A DNA stretch of 64,000 nt, taken from NCBI RefSeq assembly GCF_029962485.1, contig NZ_CP073637.1, positions 1,364,001 through 1,428,000 of the forward strand, given 5' to 3'. The notes under the pieces are model-generated. The model saw nothing but the letters and a program-made list of their open reading frames with translations. It ran no database searches and had not been told where the DNA came from. Every line of letters begins with the position of its first letter. Position 1 is the stretch's first letter. The position numbers and the translations under genes are program-made. The DNA comes from Burkholderia cepacia (GTDB taxonomy: Bacteria > Pseudomonadota > Gammaproteobacteria > Burkholderiales > Burkholderiaceae). This document shows positions 55,382 to 63,784 of the stretch, piece by piece.

Positions 55382-57040
55382 TCACGATGCGTGGGTGACG
55401 GCCGCCGAAGCCGCGGACGGCTCGCTCGACACGGCGGACCAGTGCAGTTTGCCGCGGAGTGCATCGACGAGCGCGCCGAGGTCGCGCAGGTCGGCCACCG
55501 AACCGAACACGATGAAATCGGGCCGCTTGATATACGCGGCAATCCCGTGCGCTTGCATGAACGCGTGCTGTTCGCCGTCGAGATCGACCACCGCATCCGG
55601 CGCGCACACGTCGTTAGCCAGCACGGCCACATGACAGCCGAGCTGAGCGAGGAACGCGCGCTGCGCATCGTCGAGATGGCGGGCAGGGTGCTCGCGCGTG
55701 ACGAGCTGGAAGCCCTGGCCGACCACGTCGTCGAAGCGGCCTTCCGCCGCGCCGCGCCGTGCGCGGCCTTGCGGTGCCGGTGCACCGGTTGTCGGCAGCA
55801 GCGTGCCATCGGCTTCGGCGTGCACGATGCCGTGATCGAGTTTCGGGAACGGCGGCATCGGCGGCATGTTGCCGGAGCGGAATGCCGCGTCGCGCTCGGC
55901 GACCTTGCGCGGATCGTCCTCGTTGACGACCTGCCCGAGAAACAGCGACATCTGCGTGATTGCGCTCACGTGCGGGCGCCGCTCGGCTTCGTAGGTGTCG
56001 AGCAGGTCGGCGGACGCGCGCCCGGTCAGCACGAGATCGAGCTTCCACGCGAGGTTGATGCCGTCGCGCATGCCGGAGCAGGCGCCTTGCCCCATGTACG
56101 GCATCATCGTGTGCGCGGCGTCGCCCGCGAGCAGCACGCGGCCGGTGCGCCAGCGTTCGGCCATGCGCGTCTCGAACGTGTAGACGACATGACGCAGCAG
56201 CTTGAGGTCGTCCGGGCCGTAGCCGTAGTGATCCTCGAGCCACTTCCAGCCGGCGGCTTCGGTTTCCCATTCGGCCGTCGATTCGTTCGGCAGCACGCGC
56301 AACTCGAAACGCGTGCGCTTCGTGCCGATCGGCATGTGCATGTACGCACGCGCAGGATCGCAGTAGATCGTCGTGCGCGCGCAGCCTTCGCCGAGATCGC
56401 GCTTGTTCTCCGAATCGAGATTGAGCCAGCGTTCGTTGTAGCCGAAGTCGGACCGTTCGATGCCGAGCGTGCGGCGCACGAGGCTGTTCGCGCCGTCCGC
56501 GCCGATCACGTAGCGGGCGCGAATGACGCGCGGCTTGCCGGTCCATTGCGCGTCCTGGCCGCAGCGCGACGGATGCGCGGTCAGCGTCACGCCGTCGTCG
56601 TCCTGCTGCAGCGTGTCGACTTCCCAGCCGCGCAGGATCGTCACGTTCCTGAAGGTGCTGGCGCGCGCATCGATCGCATCCTCGATATCCGGCTGGTAGA
56701 TCGAGATGTGCGCGGGATAGCCGCACGCGCGGCCGGTCCAGTTCAGTTCCAGCAGCAGGTCGCCGTTCGCGTCGCGGTAATGGTAGGTGTCGACGGCCTT
56801 TGCGTTGCGCAGCGCGTGATCGATGTCGGCGCTGGCCTGCACGATGCGCGCGGTTTCGCCGTCGATGTGCGTGAGGCGCGGCAGCCCGTAAGGCGTCGGC
56901 CAGCGTTCGAGGACGATTACGCGATGGCCGGCGCGGCCCAGCATCGATGCGGCGACGAGACCGGTCGGACCGTAGCCGACGATCGCGACGTCGCACGGTT
57001 CGACGGCATCGTGACCCTGTGCGCTCGGTTCGGTATTCAT
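55382..57040 (-). CDS. FAD-dependent aromatic monooxygenase (MhpA-like)
   Basis: 552-residue class A flavoprotein hydroxylase. FAD fold IVGYGPTGLVAASMLGRAGH (about 20-40), NADPH/FAD DG motif VIGADGANSLVRRTLG (about 172), GD motif VLLAGDAAHTMMPYMGQG (about 290), and a C-terminal thioredoxin-like domain (about 430-552). It probably ortho/para-hydroxylates a phenolic ring, here plausibly resorcinol to hydroxyquinol. Start ATG at 57040 (MNTEPS) follows GGAGACACC; an ATG five codons upstream at 57055 is also in frame. Confidence 0.9.
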   Translation of the reverse strand: MNTEPSAQGHDAVEPCDVAIVGYGPTGLVAASMLGRAGHRVIVLERWPTPYGLPRLTHIDGETARIVQASADIDHALRNAKAVDTYHYRDANGDLLLELNWTGRACGYPAHISIYQPDIEDAIDARASTFRNVTILRGWEVDTLQQDDDGVTLTAHPSRCGQDAQWTGKPRVIRARYVIGADGANSLVRRTLGIERSDFGYNERWLNLDSENKRDLGEGCARTTIYCDPARAYMHMPIGTKRTRFELRVLPNESTAEWETEAAGWKWLEDHYGYGPDDLKLLRHVVYTFETRMAERWRTGRVLLAGDAAHTMMPYMGQGACSGMRDGINLAWKLDLVLTGRASADLLDTYEAERRPHVSAITQMSLFLGQVVNEDDPRKVAERDAAFRSGNMPPMPPFPKLDHGIVHAEADGTLLPTTGAPAPQGRARRGAAEGRFDDVVGQGFQLVTREHPARHLDDAQRAFLAQLGCHVAVLANDVCAPDAVVDLDGEQHAFMQAHGIAAYIKRPDFIVFGSVADLRDLGALVDALRGKLHWSAVSSEPSAASAAVTHAS

Positions 57041-57090
57041 GTGGGGTGTCTCCATGACGGGTTCGTTTGTTGGTTTGTCGTGTGGTCGGC

Positions 57091-58158
57091 TCAGTGCGCG
57101 GTCGTGCCGGGCAGGTTGCCGTCGAAGGCATCCTGCAGCAGTGCGCGCAGGCCGTCGCGTTCGATCGGGCGCGGGTTCCAGTACGGGTTGGCGGCCGCGA
57201 GATCGGCCGCGCGATCGAGATCGGCCTCCTGCATGCCGATCGCCTTCAACGAGACCGGTGCGCCGTTGTCGAGCGCCAGTGCGTAGAGGCCGCGCGCGGC
57301 GTCGTTCGTCCCGATCGCGCGGGCGATCCGCTGCATCGCCTCGGGTGCATGCGCTGCGTTGTACGCGAGCGCGTGCGGCAGCACGACCGTGTGGGTCGGC
57401 GCGTGCGGCAGATTGAAGCTGCCGCCGAGCGTGTGACAGAGCTTGTGGTGCAGCGCCATGCCGACGTTGCCGAGGACCATCCCGCACAGCCACGCACCGT
57501 AGAGCGCGTCGCCGCGCGCAGCGAGATCGGCCGCGTTCCGGCGCACGCCGGGCAGGCCGCGCGCCAGCGCGCGGATGCCTTCCTCGGCGACGAGGCTCAT
57601 GACCGGATTCGCATTGTTTGCGTACAGGCCTTCCGCTGCATGCGCAATCGCATTGAGGCCGCTCGTCACCGACAGCTCGACCGGCAGCGTCACGGTGAGC
57701 TCGGGATCGTAGATCACTGTTTTCGGCAACACGCGTGCATCGGAGCCCGTGCGCTTGAGGCCGCCTTCGGTCAGGCCGTAGATCGGGGTCATTTCGCTGC
57801 CGGCGTACGTCGTCGGGATGGCAAGGATCGGCAGGCTGCTTTCGAGCGCGATTGCCTTGCCGAGGCCGATCGTCGAGCCGCCGCCGATCGCGATCGCGCA
57901 ATCGGCGTCGCATGACCGCGCAAACGCCTGCGCATCGCGGGCGATTTCGATCGGCACGTGCATCGTCGCGCGGTCGTACAGCCCGGCGGCACGTGCGCCG
58001 AGCCTGTCGACGATGCGTTGCGCGAGGCCGCGTTGCTCCGGCGTGCAGAGGACGATCGCGCGCTGCGCGCCGAGTTCCAGCACCTCGCGTTCGAGATGTT
58101 GCAGGCTGCCTGCGCCGAAGACGACGCGTGCCGGACGCGACTGATAGATGAAGTTCAT
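57091..58158 (-). CDS. Maleylacetate reductase
   Basis: 355-residue iron-containing-ADH-family enzyme that reduces maleylacetate to 3-oxoadipate with NAD(P)H. Hallmarks: IGGGSTIGLGKAIALES (about 92), AIPTTYAGSEMTPIYGLTEG (about 113-132), IYDPELTVTLPVELSVTSG and HKLCHTLGGSFNLPHAPTH with conserved His residues. The PTTYAGSEMTPIYG segment distinguishes maleylacetate reductases from alcohol dehydrogenases. It completes the hydroxyquinol path after ring cleavage by the dioxygenase encoded upstream in the same operon. Confidence 0.94.
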   Translation of the reverse strand: MNFIYQSRPARVVFGAGSLQHLEREVLELGAQRAIVLCTPEQRGLAQRIVDRLGARAAGLYDRATMHVPIEIARDAQAFARSCDADCAIAIGGGSTIGLGKAIALESSLPILAIPTTYAGSEMTPIYGLTEGGLKRTGSDARVLPKTVIYDPELTVTLPVELSVTSGLNAIAHAAEGLYANNANPVMSLVAEEGIRALARGLPGVRRNAADLAARGDALYGAWLCGMVLGNVGMALHHKLCHTLGGSFNLPHAPTHTVVLPHALAYNAAHAPEAMQRIARAIGTNDAARGLYALALDNGAPVSLKAIGMQEADLDRAADLAAANPYWNPRPIERDGLRALLQDAFDGNLPGTTAH

Positions 58159-58165
58159 GTCGTGG

Positions 58166-58468
58166 TCACTCCGTGGCGTAGTCGACCTGATGGCGTGCGA
58201 TGCGCAGGCCCGTCAGTGCGTCGCGTACGCGTGCGTGTTCGGGATGCGTCGCGTAGCCGTCGAGCGCTTCGCGCGATTCGAATTCGGCGACGAGAATCAG
58301 GTCGCACGCGTAGTCGGCCGCGCTGAAATCCGCCCCGACCTCGAGGTGCGTCATGCCGGGAATCCGGCCGCGCAGGCTTTCGAAGGCCGTCTTGACGCTG
58401 GTGCGTGCTTTCGCGCGCTCGTGGTCGGTTGCGCCTGCAACGTTCCACATCACGACGTGCCGGATCAT
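58166..58468 (-). CDS. Dabb (stress-responsive A/B barrel) domain protein
   Basis: 100-residue ferredoxin-like dimeric barrel: MIRHVVMWNVAGATDHERAK at the start, LEVGADFSAADYACDLILVA and the C-terminal HQVDYATE. Such proteins are often found beside aromatic-degradation enzymes, sometimes as muconolactone-isomerase-like partners; function here unknown. It overlaps the dioxygenase stop by four bases (ATGA) and precedes the maleylacetate reductase by 7 bases. Confidence 0.88.
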   Translation of the reverse strand: MIRHVVMWNVAGATDHERAKARTSVKTAFESLRGRIPGMTHLEVGADFSAADYACDLILVAEFESREALDGYATHPEHARVRDALTGLRIARHQVDYATE

Positions 58469-59346
58469 GCGGCACGCTCCGCGTGATTCAGCACGAAGTC
58501 GTAGTCGAGCGTGTAGAACGGCGTGTCCATTCGCGTTCCGTCGGGCGCGAGGCCCGGCGCATGCCGTACCCAGTCGGCGACGAGCGTCGAGCGCACGCCG
58601 AAGACGGCGTCGGAGTCGAGATAGCGGTCGCCGTCGCGGAACACGTGCGTGATCAGCGTTTCGTAGCCACGCGCATCGATCATGAAGTGCAGGTGCGCGG
58701 GGCGCCACGGATGGCGACCGAGCGCGTCGAGCATCGCGCCGACGGGGCCGTCGTGCGGAATCGGATACGGCTCGGCGAGGATCGAGCGGAATGCGTAACG
58801 GCCGTCGGCGCCGCTGCGCAGCCGCCCGCGCGCGCGATGCGTGACGGACCCGTCGTCGTCCGGCTGCTGCACGTCGTAGTGGCCGTCCTCGTCGGCCTGC
58901 CAGACTTCCAACGACGCGTTCGCGACGGGCGTGCCGTCGATGCCGCGCACATGGCCGGACACGAAGCAGGGCTCGCCGCACGCGCCGTTCGCGATGTCGT
59001 CGAACATCGCGAATTCGGGGCTGCCGTCGACATAGAACGGGCCGAATACGGTCGCCTCCGTGCAGCCGGCCGGTTTCGCGTGATTCTGCGCGGTGACGAG
59101 CGTCGACAGCCCGAGCACGTCGGACAGCAGGATGAACTCCTGGCGCTTGTCGTCGGTGATGTGGCCGACGGCCGTCAGGAAACCGATCGCGGCTTCCCAT
59201 TCGGCCTCGGTGAGCTTCGTCTCGCGGGCGAACGAATGCAGATGCTGGACGAGGCTCGTCATCACCGTGCGCAGCCGCTCGTCGCGACAGCCGGAGAGCG
59301 ACGCGATGACGGCCTGCGTGATGGTGTCTTCGTTGAGATTGCGCAT
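58465..59346 (-). CDS. Hydroxyquinol 1,2-dioxygenase
   Basis: 293-residue intradiol dioxygenase that opens hydroxyquinol (1,2,4-trihydroxybenzene) to maleylacetate, non-haem Fe(III). N-terminal helical domain with the dioxygenase_N segment (IGFLTAVGHITDDKRQEFIL, about 55), then the catalytic barrel: VWQADEDGHYDV and RYAFRSILAEPYPIP supply the two Tyr ligands, RPAHLHFMI the two His ligands. Size and N-terminus match hydroxyquinol rather than catechol enzymes. First gene of the operon, divergent from the LysR gene. Confidence 0.93.
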   Translation of the reverse strand: MRNLNEDTITQAVIASLSGCRDERLRTVMTSLVQHLHSFARETKLTEAEWEAAIGFLTAVGHITDDKRQEFILLSDVLGLSTLVTAQNHAKPAGCTEATVFGPFYVDGSPEFAMFDDIANGACGEPCFVSGHVRGIDGTPVANASLEVWQADEDGHYDVQQPDDDGSVTHRARGRLRSGADGRYAFRSILAEPYPIPHDGPVGAMLDALGRHPWRPAHLHFMIDARGYETLITHVFRDGDRYLDSDAVFGVRSTLVADWVRHAPGLAPDGTRMDTPFYTLDYDFVLNHAERAA

Positions 59347-59393
59347 AGGGGTTGTCTCCTGATGTCGTTCGATGGCGCGTTGACGTAACATTA

Positions 59394-59442
59394 ATTCCTC
59401 CCAGAATCGTAAAAAAGATGGTTTGGAGGAGTTTTGTTCTCC
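59394..59442. promoter_or_regulatory. LysR-type operator region for the hydroxyquinol operon
   Basis: In the 118-base divergent gap, ATTCCTCCC (59394-59402) and GGAGGAGTTTTGTTCTCC (59425-59442) carry repeated CCTCC/GGAG elements. The right copy has GGAG and TTCTCC arms that recur as perfect palindromes upstream of the outer-membrane protein gene at 60551. Presumed binding region of the LysR protein at 59465. Confidence 0.5.
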
Positions 59443-59464
59443 GCCAGGTGGAAGAATCGAACGC

Positions 59465-60388
59465 ATGGACAAGTGGACGCAGATCGAATTTTTCGTGCAG
59501 GTGGCCGAGCTGGGCAGCCTGTCGAAGGCCGCTGACCGGCTCGGCATGTCGAGCGCGGCGGCGAGCCGTTGCCTGAATGCGCTGGAGGAGCGGCTGGGCG
59601 CGCGGCTCGTCGAGCGCACCACGCGCCGCCTGTGGCTGACCGACGCGGGGCACGAGTACCACCGGCGTTGCGTCGCGATCCTGACGGAGCTGTCCGAGGC
59701 CGATGCCGCCGTCAACGAGGCGAGCGTCAATCCGGCCGGCACGCTGCGTGTGACCGCGTCGGTGTCGTTCGCATCGATCTATATCGCGCCCGCGCTGCCG
59801 GAGTTTCACCGGCGCTACCCGAACCTGAACGTGCAGATCATCGCGGCGAACCGCTACCCGGATTTCATCGAGGCCGGTATCGACGTGGCGATCCGCACGC
59901 GCGAGCACGAAGCCGATTCGGGCATCACCGTGCGCAAGCTCGCCGAGACGCGGCGCGTGCTGGCCGCGTCGCCCGGGTATCTGGCGAAGCATGGCGCACC
60001 GGCGACGCCCGATGCGCTGTGCGACCATCGGCTGCTGGTCTACAACCTCGCGAACGATCCGTACGTGCTGCATTTCCGCCATGGCGCGAAGACGCAGTCG
60101 GTCACGATCAAGAGCGTGCTCGATGCGAACGAAGGGCAGGTGATCCGTGCGGCGGCGCTCGCCGGGCTCGGCATCCTGATCCAGCCGCTTTACATCATCC
60201 ATGACGATATCGTCGCGGGAAAGCTGGTGCCGGTGCTCACCGGCTGGCAACTGCCGGCGCTCACTGTCAACATCGCGTACCAGAGCCGCCGGCACCAGCC
60301 GGCTAAGATCCGCGTCTTCACCGAGTTCCTGATCGAGCGTTTCGAACGCCTCGGACTCGCGCGCAAATGGAAGGAAGTCGGCCGCTGA
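59465..60388 (+). CDS. LysR-family regulator of the hydroxyquinol operon
   Basis: 307 residues with N-terminal winged helix (MDKWTQIEFFVQVAELGSLS, LGMSSAAASRCLNALEERLG, about 1-60) and an effector domain (about 88-295). Divergent position from the dioxygenase gene marks it as the likely activator, with a pathway intermediate as effector. The ATG at 59465 is preferred to an in-frame codon at 59423 that falls in the operator. The next gene, for an outer-membrane protein, has matching palindromes. Confidence 0.92.
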   Translation: MDKWTQIEFFVQVAELGSLSKAADRLGMSSAAASRCLNALEERLGARLVERTTRRLWLTDAGHEYHRRCVAILTELSEADAAVNEASVNPAGTLRVTASVSFASIYIAPALPEFHRRYPNLNVQIIAANRYPDFIEAGIDVAIRTREHEADSGITVRKLAETRRVLAASPGYLAKHGAPATPDALCDHRLLVYNLANDPYVLHFRHGAKTQSVTIKSVLDANEGQVIRAAALAGLGILIQPLYIIHDDIVAGKLVPVLTGWQLPALTVNIAYQSRRHQPAKIRVFTEFLIERFERLGLARKWKEVGR

Positions 60389-60417
60389 TCGCGGGCCGGC
60401 GCGGCGCTGTCGCGCAT

Positions 60418-60445
60418 TTCTCCGTGTGACGGAGAACTGTTCTCC
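60418..60445. promoter_or_regulatory. Overlapping palindromes upstream of the MetA-type gene
   Basis: TTCTCCGT-GTG-ACGGAGAA (60418-60436) and GGAGAAC-T-GTTCTCC (60431-60445) overlap in GGAGAA. Both are perfect; the first contains a T-N11-A LysR box. They share TTCTCC with the region upstream of 59465. Probable second site of the same regulator, 105 bases before the outer-membrane gene. Confidence 0.6.
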
Positions 60446-60550
60446 CGATCGTCGTCTTTTTCGCCGCTGTCGTGCGTTTTACATTGCGTCTCCCCGGGCC
60501 GGCAGAGCCCGGCTCGCGATTACACGATAACAATCCGGTCTGGAGACGAC

Positions 60551-61459
60551 ATGAAACATGCATTGCGACGGGTGCCGTTGGCACTCCTGATCGCTGGAGC
60601 CATTCACGTTCCGGCGTCGGCCACGGAGAGCGGGCAGATCAGCTATCCGTTCGGCGTCAACACGGTGCTGAACGGGATGCTGCCGCCGCCCGGCAACACG
60701 CAGTACTTCAACTATTCGCTGTACTACTCGGCAAACCGCTTTGCCGGGCCGGACGGCGGCAACGCGGTGCCGGGGTTCCACCTGAGCGTCGTCGCGGAAA
60801 CGCCGCGCGTCGTCCACACCTGGGGCGCGACGTTCGGGCCGTTCTCGCTGTCGAGCAGCGCGATCGTGCCGATCGTGCACCTGCATCTGTCGACGCCGGG
60901 CGGCACCGGCAACCGCACGTCGCTCGGCGACGTGATCCTCGAGCCGTTCATGGTCAACTACGCGAATGCGTCGAAGACCTTCTTCGCGTTCTTCTCACCG
61001 TCGTTCGCGGTGCCGAGCGGCGCATACTCGGTGAACCGGATCGCGAACACGGGGCTGAACACGTATGCGTTCCTGCCATATCTCAGTACGACGTGGTTTC
61101 CGGGCCGCGACTGGGAGATTTCGACGACCACGCTGCTGGAGCTGAACTCGCCGAACCACGCGACGCGCTACCACTCGGGCGCGGTCGCCGTGCTCGACTA
61201 CCTGATCGGCTATTCGATCGACCGGCGCGTGCAGGTCGGCGTGCAGGGCACGTTCCTGAAGCAGTTCACCGACGATACGCAGGACGGCGTGAAGGTCGGC
61301 TCGGACGGCTTTCGCGGGCAAACGGTCGCGATCGGTCCGCAGTTGCGCTACATGTGGGGGCCGGCGTCGGGCGTGGTCGTGAAGTACCAGCACGAGTTCG
61401 CGGTGCGCAACCGGCCGCAGGGCGACAAGCTGTGGGTACAGTTCAGTTTTCCGCTGTAA
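60551..61459 (+). CDS. MetA-pathway-type outer-membrane protein
   Basis: 302 residues: signal peptide (cleavage after ASA, about residue 24), then a beta-barrel of the phenol-degradation MetA family (PF13557 type): PFGVNTVLNGMLPPPGNTQ, SLYYSANRFAG, and the C-terminus VQFSFPL with terminal aromatic residue. Such proteins are found beside aromatic-degradation genes and probably help hydrophobic substrates cross the outer membrane. TGGAGACGAC precedes the ATG. Confidence 0.88.
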   Translation: MKHALRRVPLALLIAGAIHVPASATESGQISYPFGVNTVLNGMLPPPGNTQYFNYSLYYSANRFAGPDGGNAVPGFHLSVVAETPRVVHTWGATFGPFSLSSSAIVPIVHLHLSTPGGTGNRTSLGDVILEPFMVNYANASKTFFAFFSPSFAVPSGAYSVNRIANTGLNTYAFLPYLSTTWFPGRDWEISTTTLLELNSPNHATRYHSGAVAVLDYLIGYSIDRRVQVGVQGTFLKQFTDDTQDGVKVGSDGFRGQTVAIGPQLRYMWGPASGVVVKYQHEFAVRNRPQGDKLWVQFSFPL

Positions 61460-61483
61460 GGGTGCCGGACCGGGCTTCGCGCG

Positions 61484-61684
61484 TCAGTGATCCTTGATCC
61501 TGACGCTGTAGCCGGCATCCTCGAACGCGACGACGAATTCCTCGGGGAACAGCCATGATTCGACCTTCACGTGCGACGTCGCGCGATCGATCTCGACCTT
61601 CGCGTCGGGGTCGACTCGCCAGATTTCATGTTCGACCGCGCGCGCGGTTTCGTCGTCGAGCGAGTGGTCCAGTACGAATTCCAT
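61484..61684 (-). CDS. Small HMA-fold-like protein without CxxC
   Basis: 66 residues with beta-alpha-beta pattern (MEFVLDHSLDDETARAVEHE, VKVESWLFPEEFVVAFEDAG, YSVRIKDH) resembling heavy-metal-associated ferredoxin-like folds, but the metal-binding CxxC is absent and the protein has no Cys at all. AAAAGGAAACC precedes the ATG at 61684. Function unknown; metal transport is unlikely. Confidence 0.72.
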   Translation of the reverse strand: MEFVLDHSLDDETARAVEHEIWRVDPDAKVEIDRATSHVKVESWLFPEEFVVAFEDAGYSVRIKDH

Positions 61685-62012
61685 GATCGGTTTCCTTTTG
61701 ATGGCGGCCGCTTCCACATGAGCGTGTACGGCGCGGTTGGCGAACGAAGTCGATGACATCGCCGGCATCAGACAGCATGTGTCGACGATACGTGCAATCG
61801 TGTCAAACGATAAGCGGGCATCTGCGCGACGCACTGTCTCCTGGCGATCAACGAACCCGGTGAAATGTGTGCGAACGAGTCTCCGTCGTGCGCAAGACGT
61901 GTCGAAGCGGGTGCCGTCTGTTCCCCGGCAACGTACGGCTCGCGCAAACAGGTTTCGAAGAAGCACACCTCGTTCCGCGCGATCGACGCTGCATCACGCC
62001 GAACATCAAGCA
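61685..62012 (-). other. Non-coding gap
   Basis: About 330 bases with no supportable gene; frames here are Arg/Ala-rich without ribosome binding sites. Presumably holds the promoter of the 66-aa gene. Confidence 0.5.
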
Positions 62013-62315
62013 TCAAGCATCGAGCGACGCAACCGCGGCGGCTGCAATCATCGCGAGATGATTCGCGGGCCGCGGCCGACCGGTCGGACGAAACACGGCC
62101 TCGCCCTGCACGATCGCGCGGCCCGAATACGCGCACCGTCCGTCGCGTCGCGCGAGCGTGCGCCGCCACTTCTGTTCGCCGTAGTGCAGGCGGCCGCTTT
62201 CGACCCAGCGCACGAGGAGCGATTCGTGCGACCACTCGAGCAGCGTGACCTGAACCTGACTGCGACCGGGCGAAGACGCGCGCGGCGCGATGCCGACGGG
62301 AGTAACGGTCAACAT
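62013..62315 (-). CDS. DUF3331 domain protein
   Basis: 100 residues matching, from memory, the Burkholderia-associated DUF3331 family: VQVTLLEWSHESLLVRWVES, GRLHYGEQKWRRTLARRDGR and CAYSGRAIVQGEAVFRPTGR. Soluble, basic; the CAYSGRxI segment resembles a degenerate zinc ribbon half. Function unknown. Start ATG at 62315 (MLTVTP) with GAGGACAATC upstream; the frame extends further upstream without conservation. Confidence 0.8.
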   Translation of the reverse strand: MLTVTPVGIAPRASSPGRSQVQVTLLEWSHESLLVRWVESGRLHYGEQKWRRTLARRDGRCAYSGRAIVQGEAVFRPTGRPRPANHLAMIAAAAVASLDA

Positions 62316-62648
62316 GATTGATTGTCCTCGGTGCGACGGCCGCGAGACCGGCCCGCAACATGCGGTGACGAACGGGGGGGGCATCGGCTGACCGGCGCCA
62401 CACGGGAGTTCATTCGGTACGCTGAATGCCATTGCCGGCCTCCTGTCGCCCTGTGAGATCGGCGCCCCTCGGGGTCGATCGGGACCGTGCGCGGTCGGTT
62501 CGGGATGCGTCGGCGCACTGTCCACATCGTCGACGAACCCCCAGTGTAAAAGCGCACGCAGCGCCATCGGAAGGCGTGCGACGAAGAACACGGTGTTGCT
62601 CGATATCGAACACCGGTGTGCCCGCGCGCATTCGGCCGCAATGCCGCG
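62316..62648 (-). other. Non-coding gap
   Basis: About 330 bases between the DUF3331 start and the end of the HlyD-family gene. It includes a run of eight G (about 62371-62378). No gene supported. Confidence 0.5.
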
Positions 62649-63584
62649 TCACTGGCGCGCCTCCGGCGCCGGGCTGCGCGCTGCCGCGTGCGGCGTCGGG
62701 CGCAGCGTGACCGTGCAGGTCGTCCCGGCCGCGAGGAACCCGTCGCGCGGCATGCCGTCCAGCCGGATCCGGACCGGTACGCGCTGCGCGAGCCGGACCC
62801 ACGTGAAGATCGGATTGACGTCGGCGAGCAACGTCGAGCCGGCCGGGTTGTCGCGATCGCTGATGCCGCGCGCGACGCTTTCGACGTGGCCGGCCAACGA
62901 CGGCCCGCCGGCGAGCAGCCGGATCTCGGCCGGATCGCCGACATGCACCTGGGGCAGCTTGGTTTCCTCGAAATAGCCGTAGACCCAGTATGAATGCGCG
63001 TCGATCAGCGCGAGGCGCGCGACGCCCGCGCTCGCATAGTCGCCCGGGTACAGGTTCAGGTTCGTGATGTAGCCGTCGACCGGCGCGCGAATCTCGCTAC
63101 GCGCGAGATTCAGGCGCGCGACGTCGCGCGTCGCGAGCGCCGCCTGGTAACCGGCCCGTGCCTGCCGCGCGGCCGAGCCGGCGTCCTCGCGCACTTCCGC
63201 CGAGATCACTGCGCTGTCGAGCTGGGCACGACGCGACGCCTGCTGGCGGCGCATGTCGAGCTCGGCCTTGCGCAGGTCGACCTGCGCGTCGGCTTGCGCG
63301 AGCGCGTAGCGAAAGCGATCGGCGTCGATGCGAAACAGCACGTCGCCGCGGCGCACCGGCTGGTTATCGGCGACGAGCACGTCGGTCACGATGCCCGATA
63401 CGTCGGGCGCGATATTGACGACCTTGGCACGCACGCGTCCGTCGCGCGTCCACGGCGCATACATGTAGCGGTTCCACAGCGCGTGGGCGAGCAGGATGGC
63501 GGCGGCGAACAGCAGCAGGGTGGCCGCCACGCGGAAACAGGTTTGGGCACGCATGTTGACTCGATACGAAGCAGGGTGATCCAT
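62649..63584 (-). CDS. HlyD/EmrA-family membrane fusion protein (AaeA-like)
   Basis: 311-residue periplasmic adaptor of a tripartite efflux pump. An N-terminal membrane anchor (about 14-35) is followed by the barrel-sandwich half VRAKVVNIAPDVSGIVTDVLV, a helical hairpin (about 95-160), the second half EIRAPVDGYITNLNLYPGDY and the beta-barrel YWVYGYFEETKLPQVHVGDP. Similar to AaeA, which exports aromatic carboxylic acids with a FUSC-family partner. The ATG at 63584 overlaps the DUF1656 stop by one base (TGATG), giving translational coupling. Confidence 0.92.
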   Translation of the reverse strand: MDHPASYRVNMRAQTCFRVAATLLLFAAAILLAHALWNRYMYAPWTRDGRVRAKVVNIAPDVSGIVTDVLVADNQPVRRGDVLFRIDADRFRYALAQADAQVDLRKAELDMRRQQASRRAQLDSAVISAEVREDAGSAARQARAGYQAALATRDVARLNLARSEIRAPVDGYITNLNLYPGDYASAGVARLALIDAHSYWVYGYFEETKLPQVHVGDPAEIRLLAGGPSLAGHVESVARGISDRDNPAGSTLLADVNPIFTWVRLAQRVPVRIRLDGMPRDGFLAAGTTCTVTLRPTPHAAARSPAPEARQ

Positions 63585-63784
63585 CAGCCGGCCAGCAGCA
63601 GGCCGGCGCCGCAGAACAGGCACACGAACGCGGACACGCGGAACAGCGCCGGATGCCACACGTGCCGGTACAGCCCCGCGCGGGCGAGCACGCGGTCGAC
63701 GATCCAGAAGGCGAGGCCGCAGCCGAGGAACGCAGGCAGCACGCCTGGCACGAGCAGCGACGCGAGCGGAAATTCAGCGAACAT
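63584..63784 (-). CDS. DUF1656 (AaeX-like) small membrane protein
   Basis: 66 residues with two membrane helices (about 8-28 and 45-63); starts MFAEFPLASLLVPGVLPAFL, typical of AaeX/DUF1656 proteins encoded in AaeAB-type efflux operons. GAGGAGTACCCG precedes the ATG, which lies within the 3' end of the upstream outer-membrane gene. Function in the pump unknown. Confidence 0.92.
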   Translation of the reverse strand: MFAEFPLASLLVPGVLPAFLGCGLAFWIVDRVLARAGLYRHVWHPALFRVSAFVCLFCGAGLLLAG

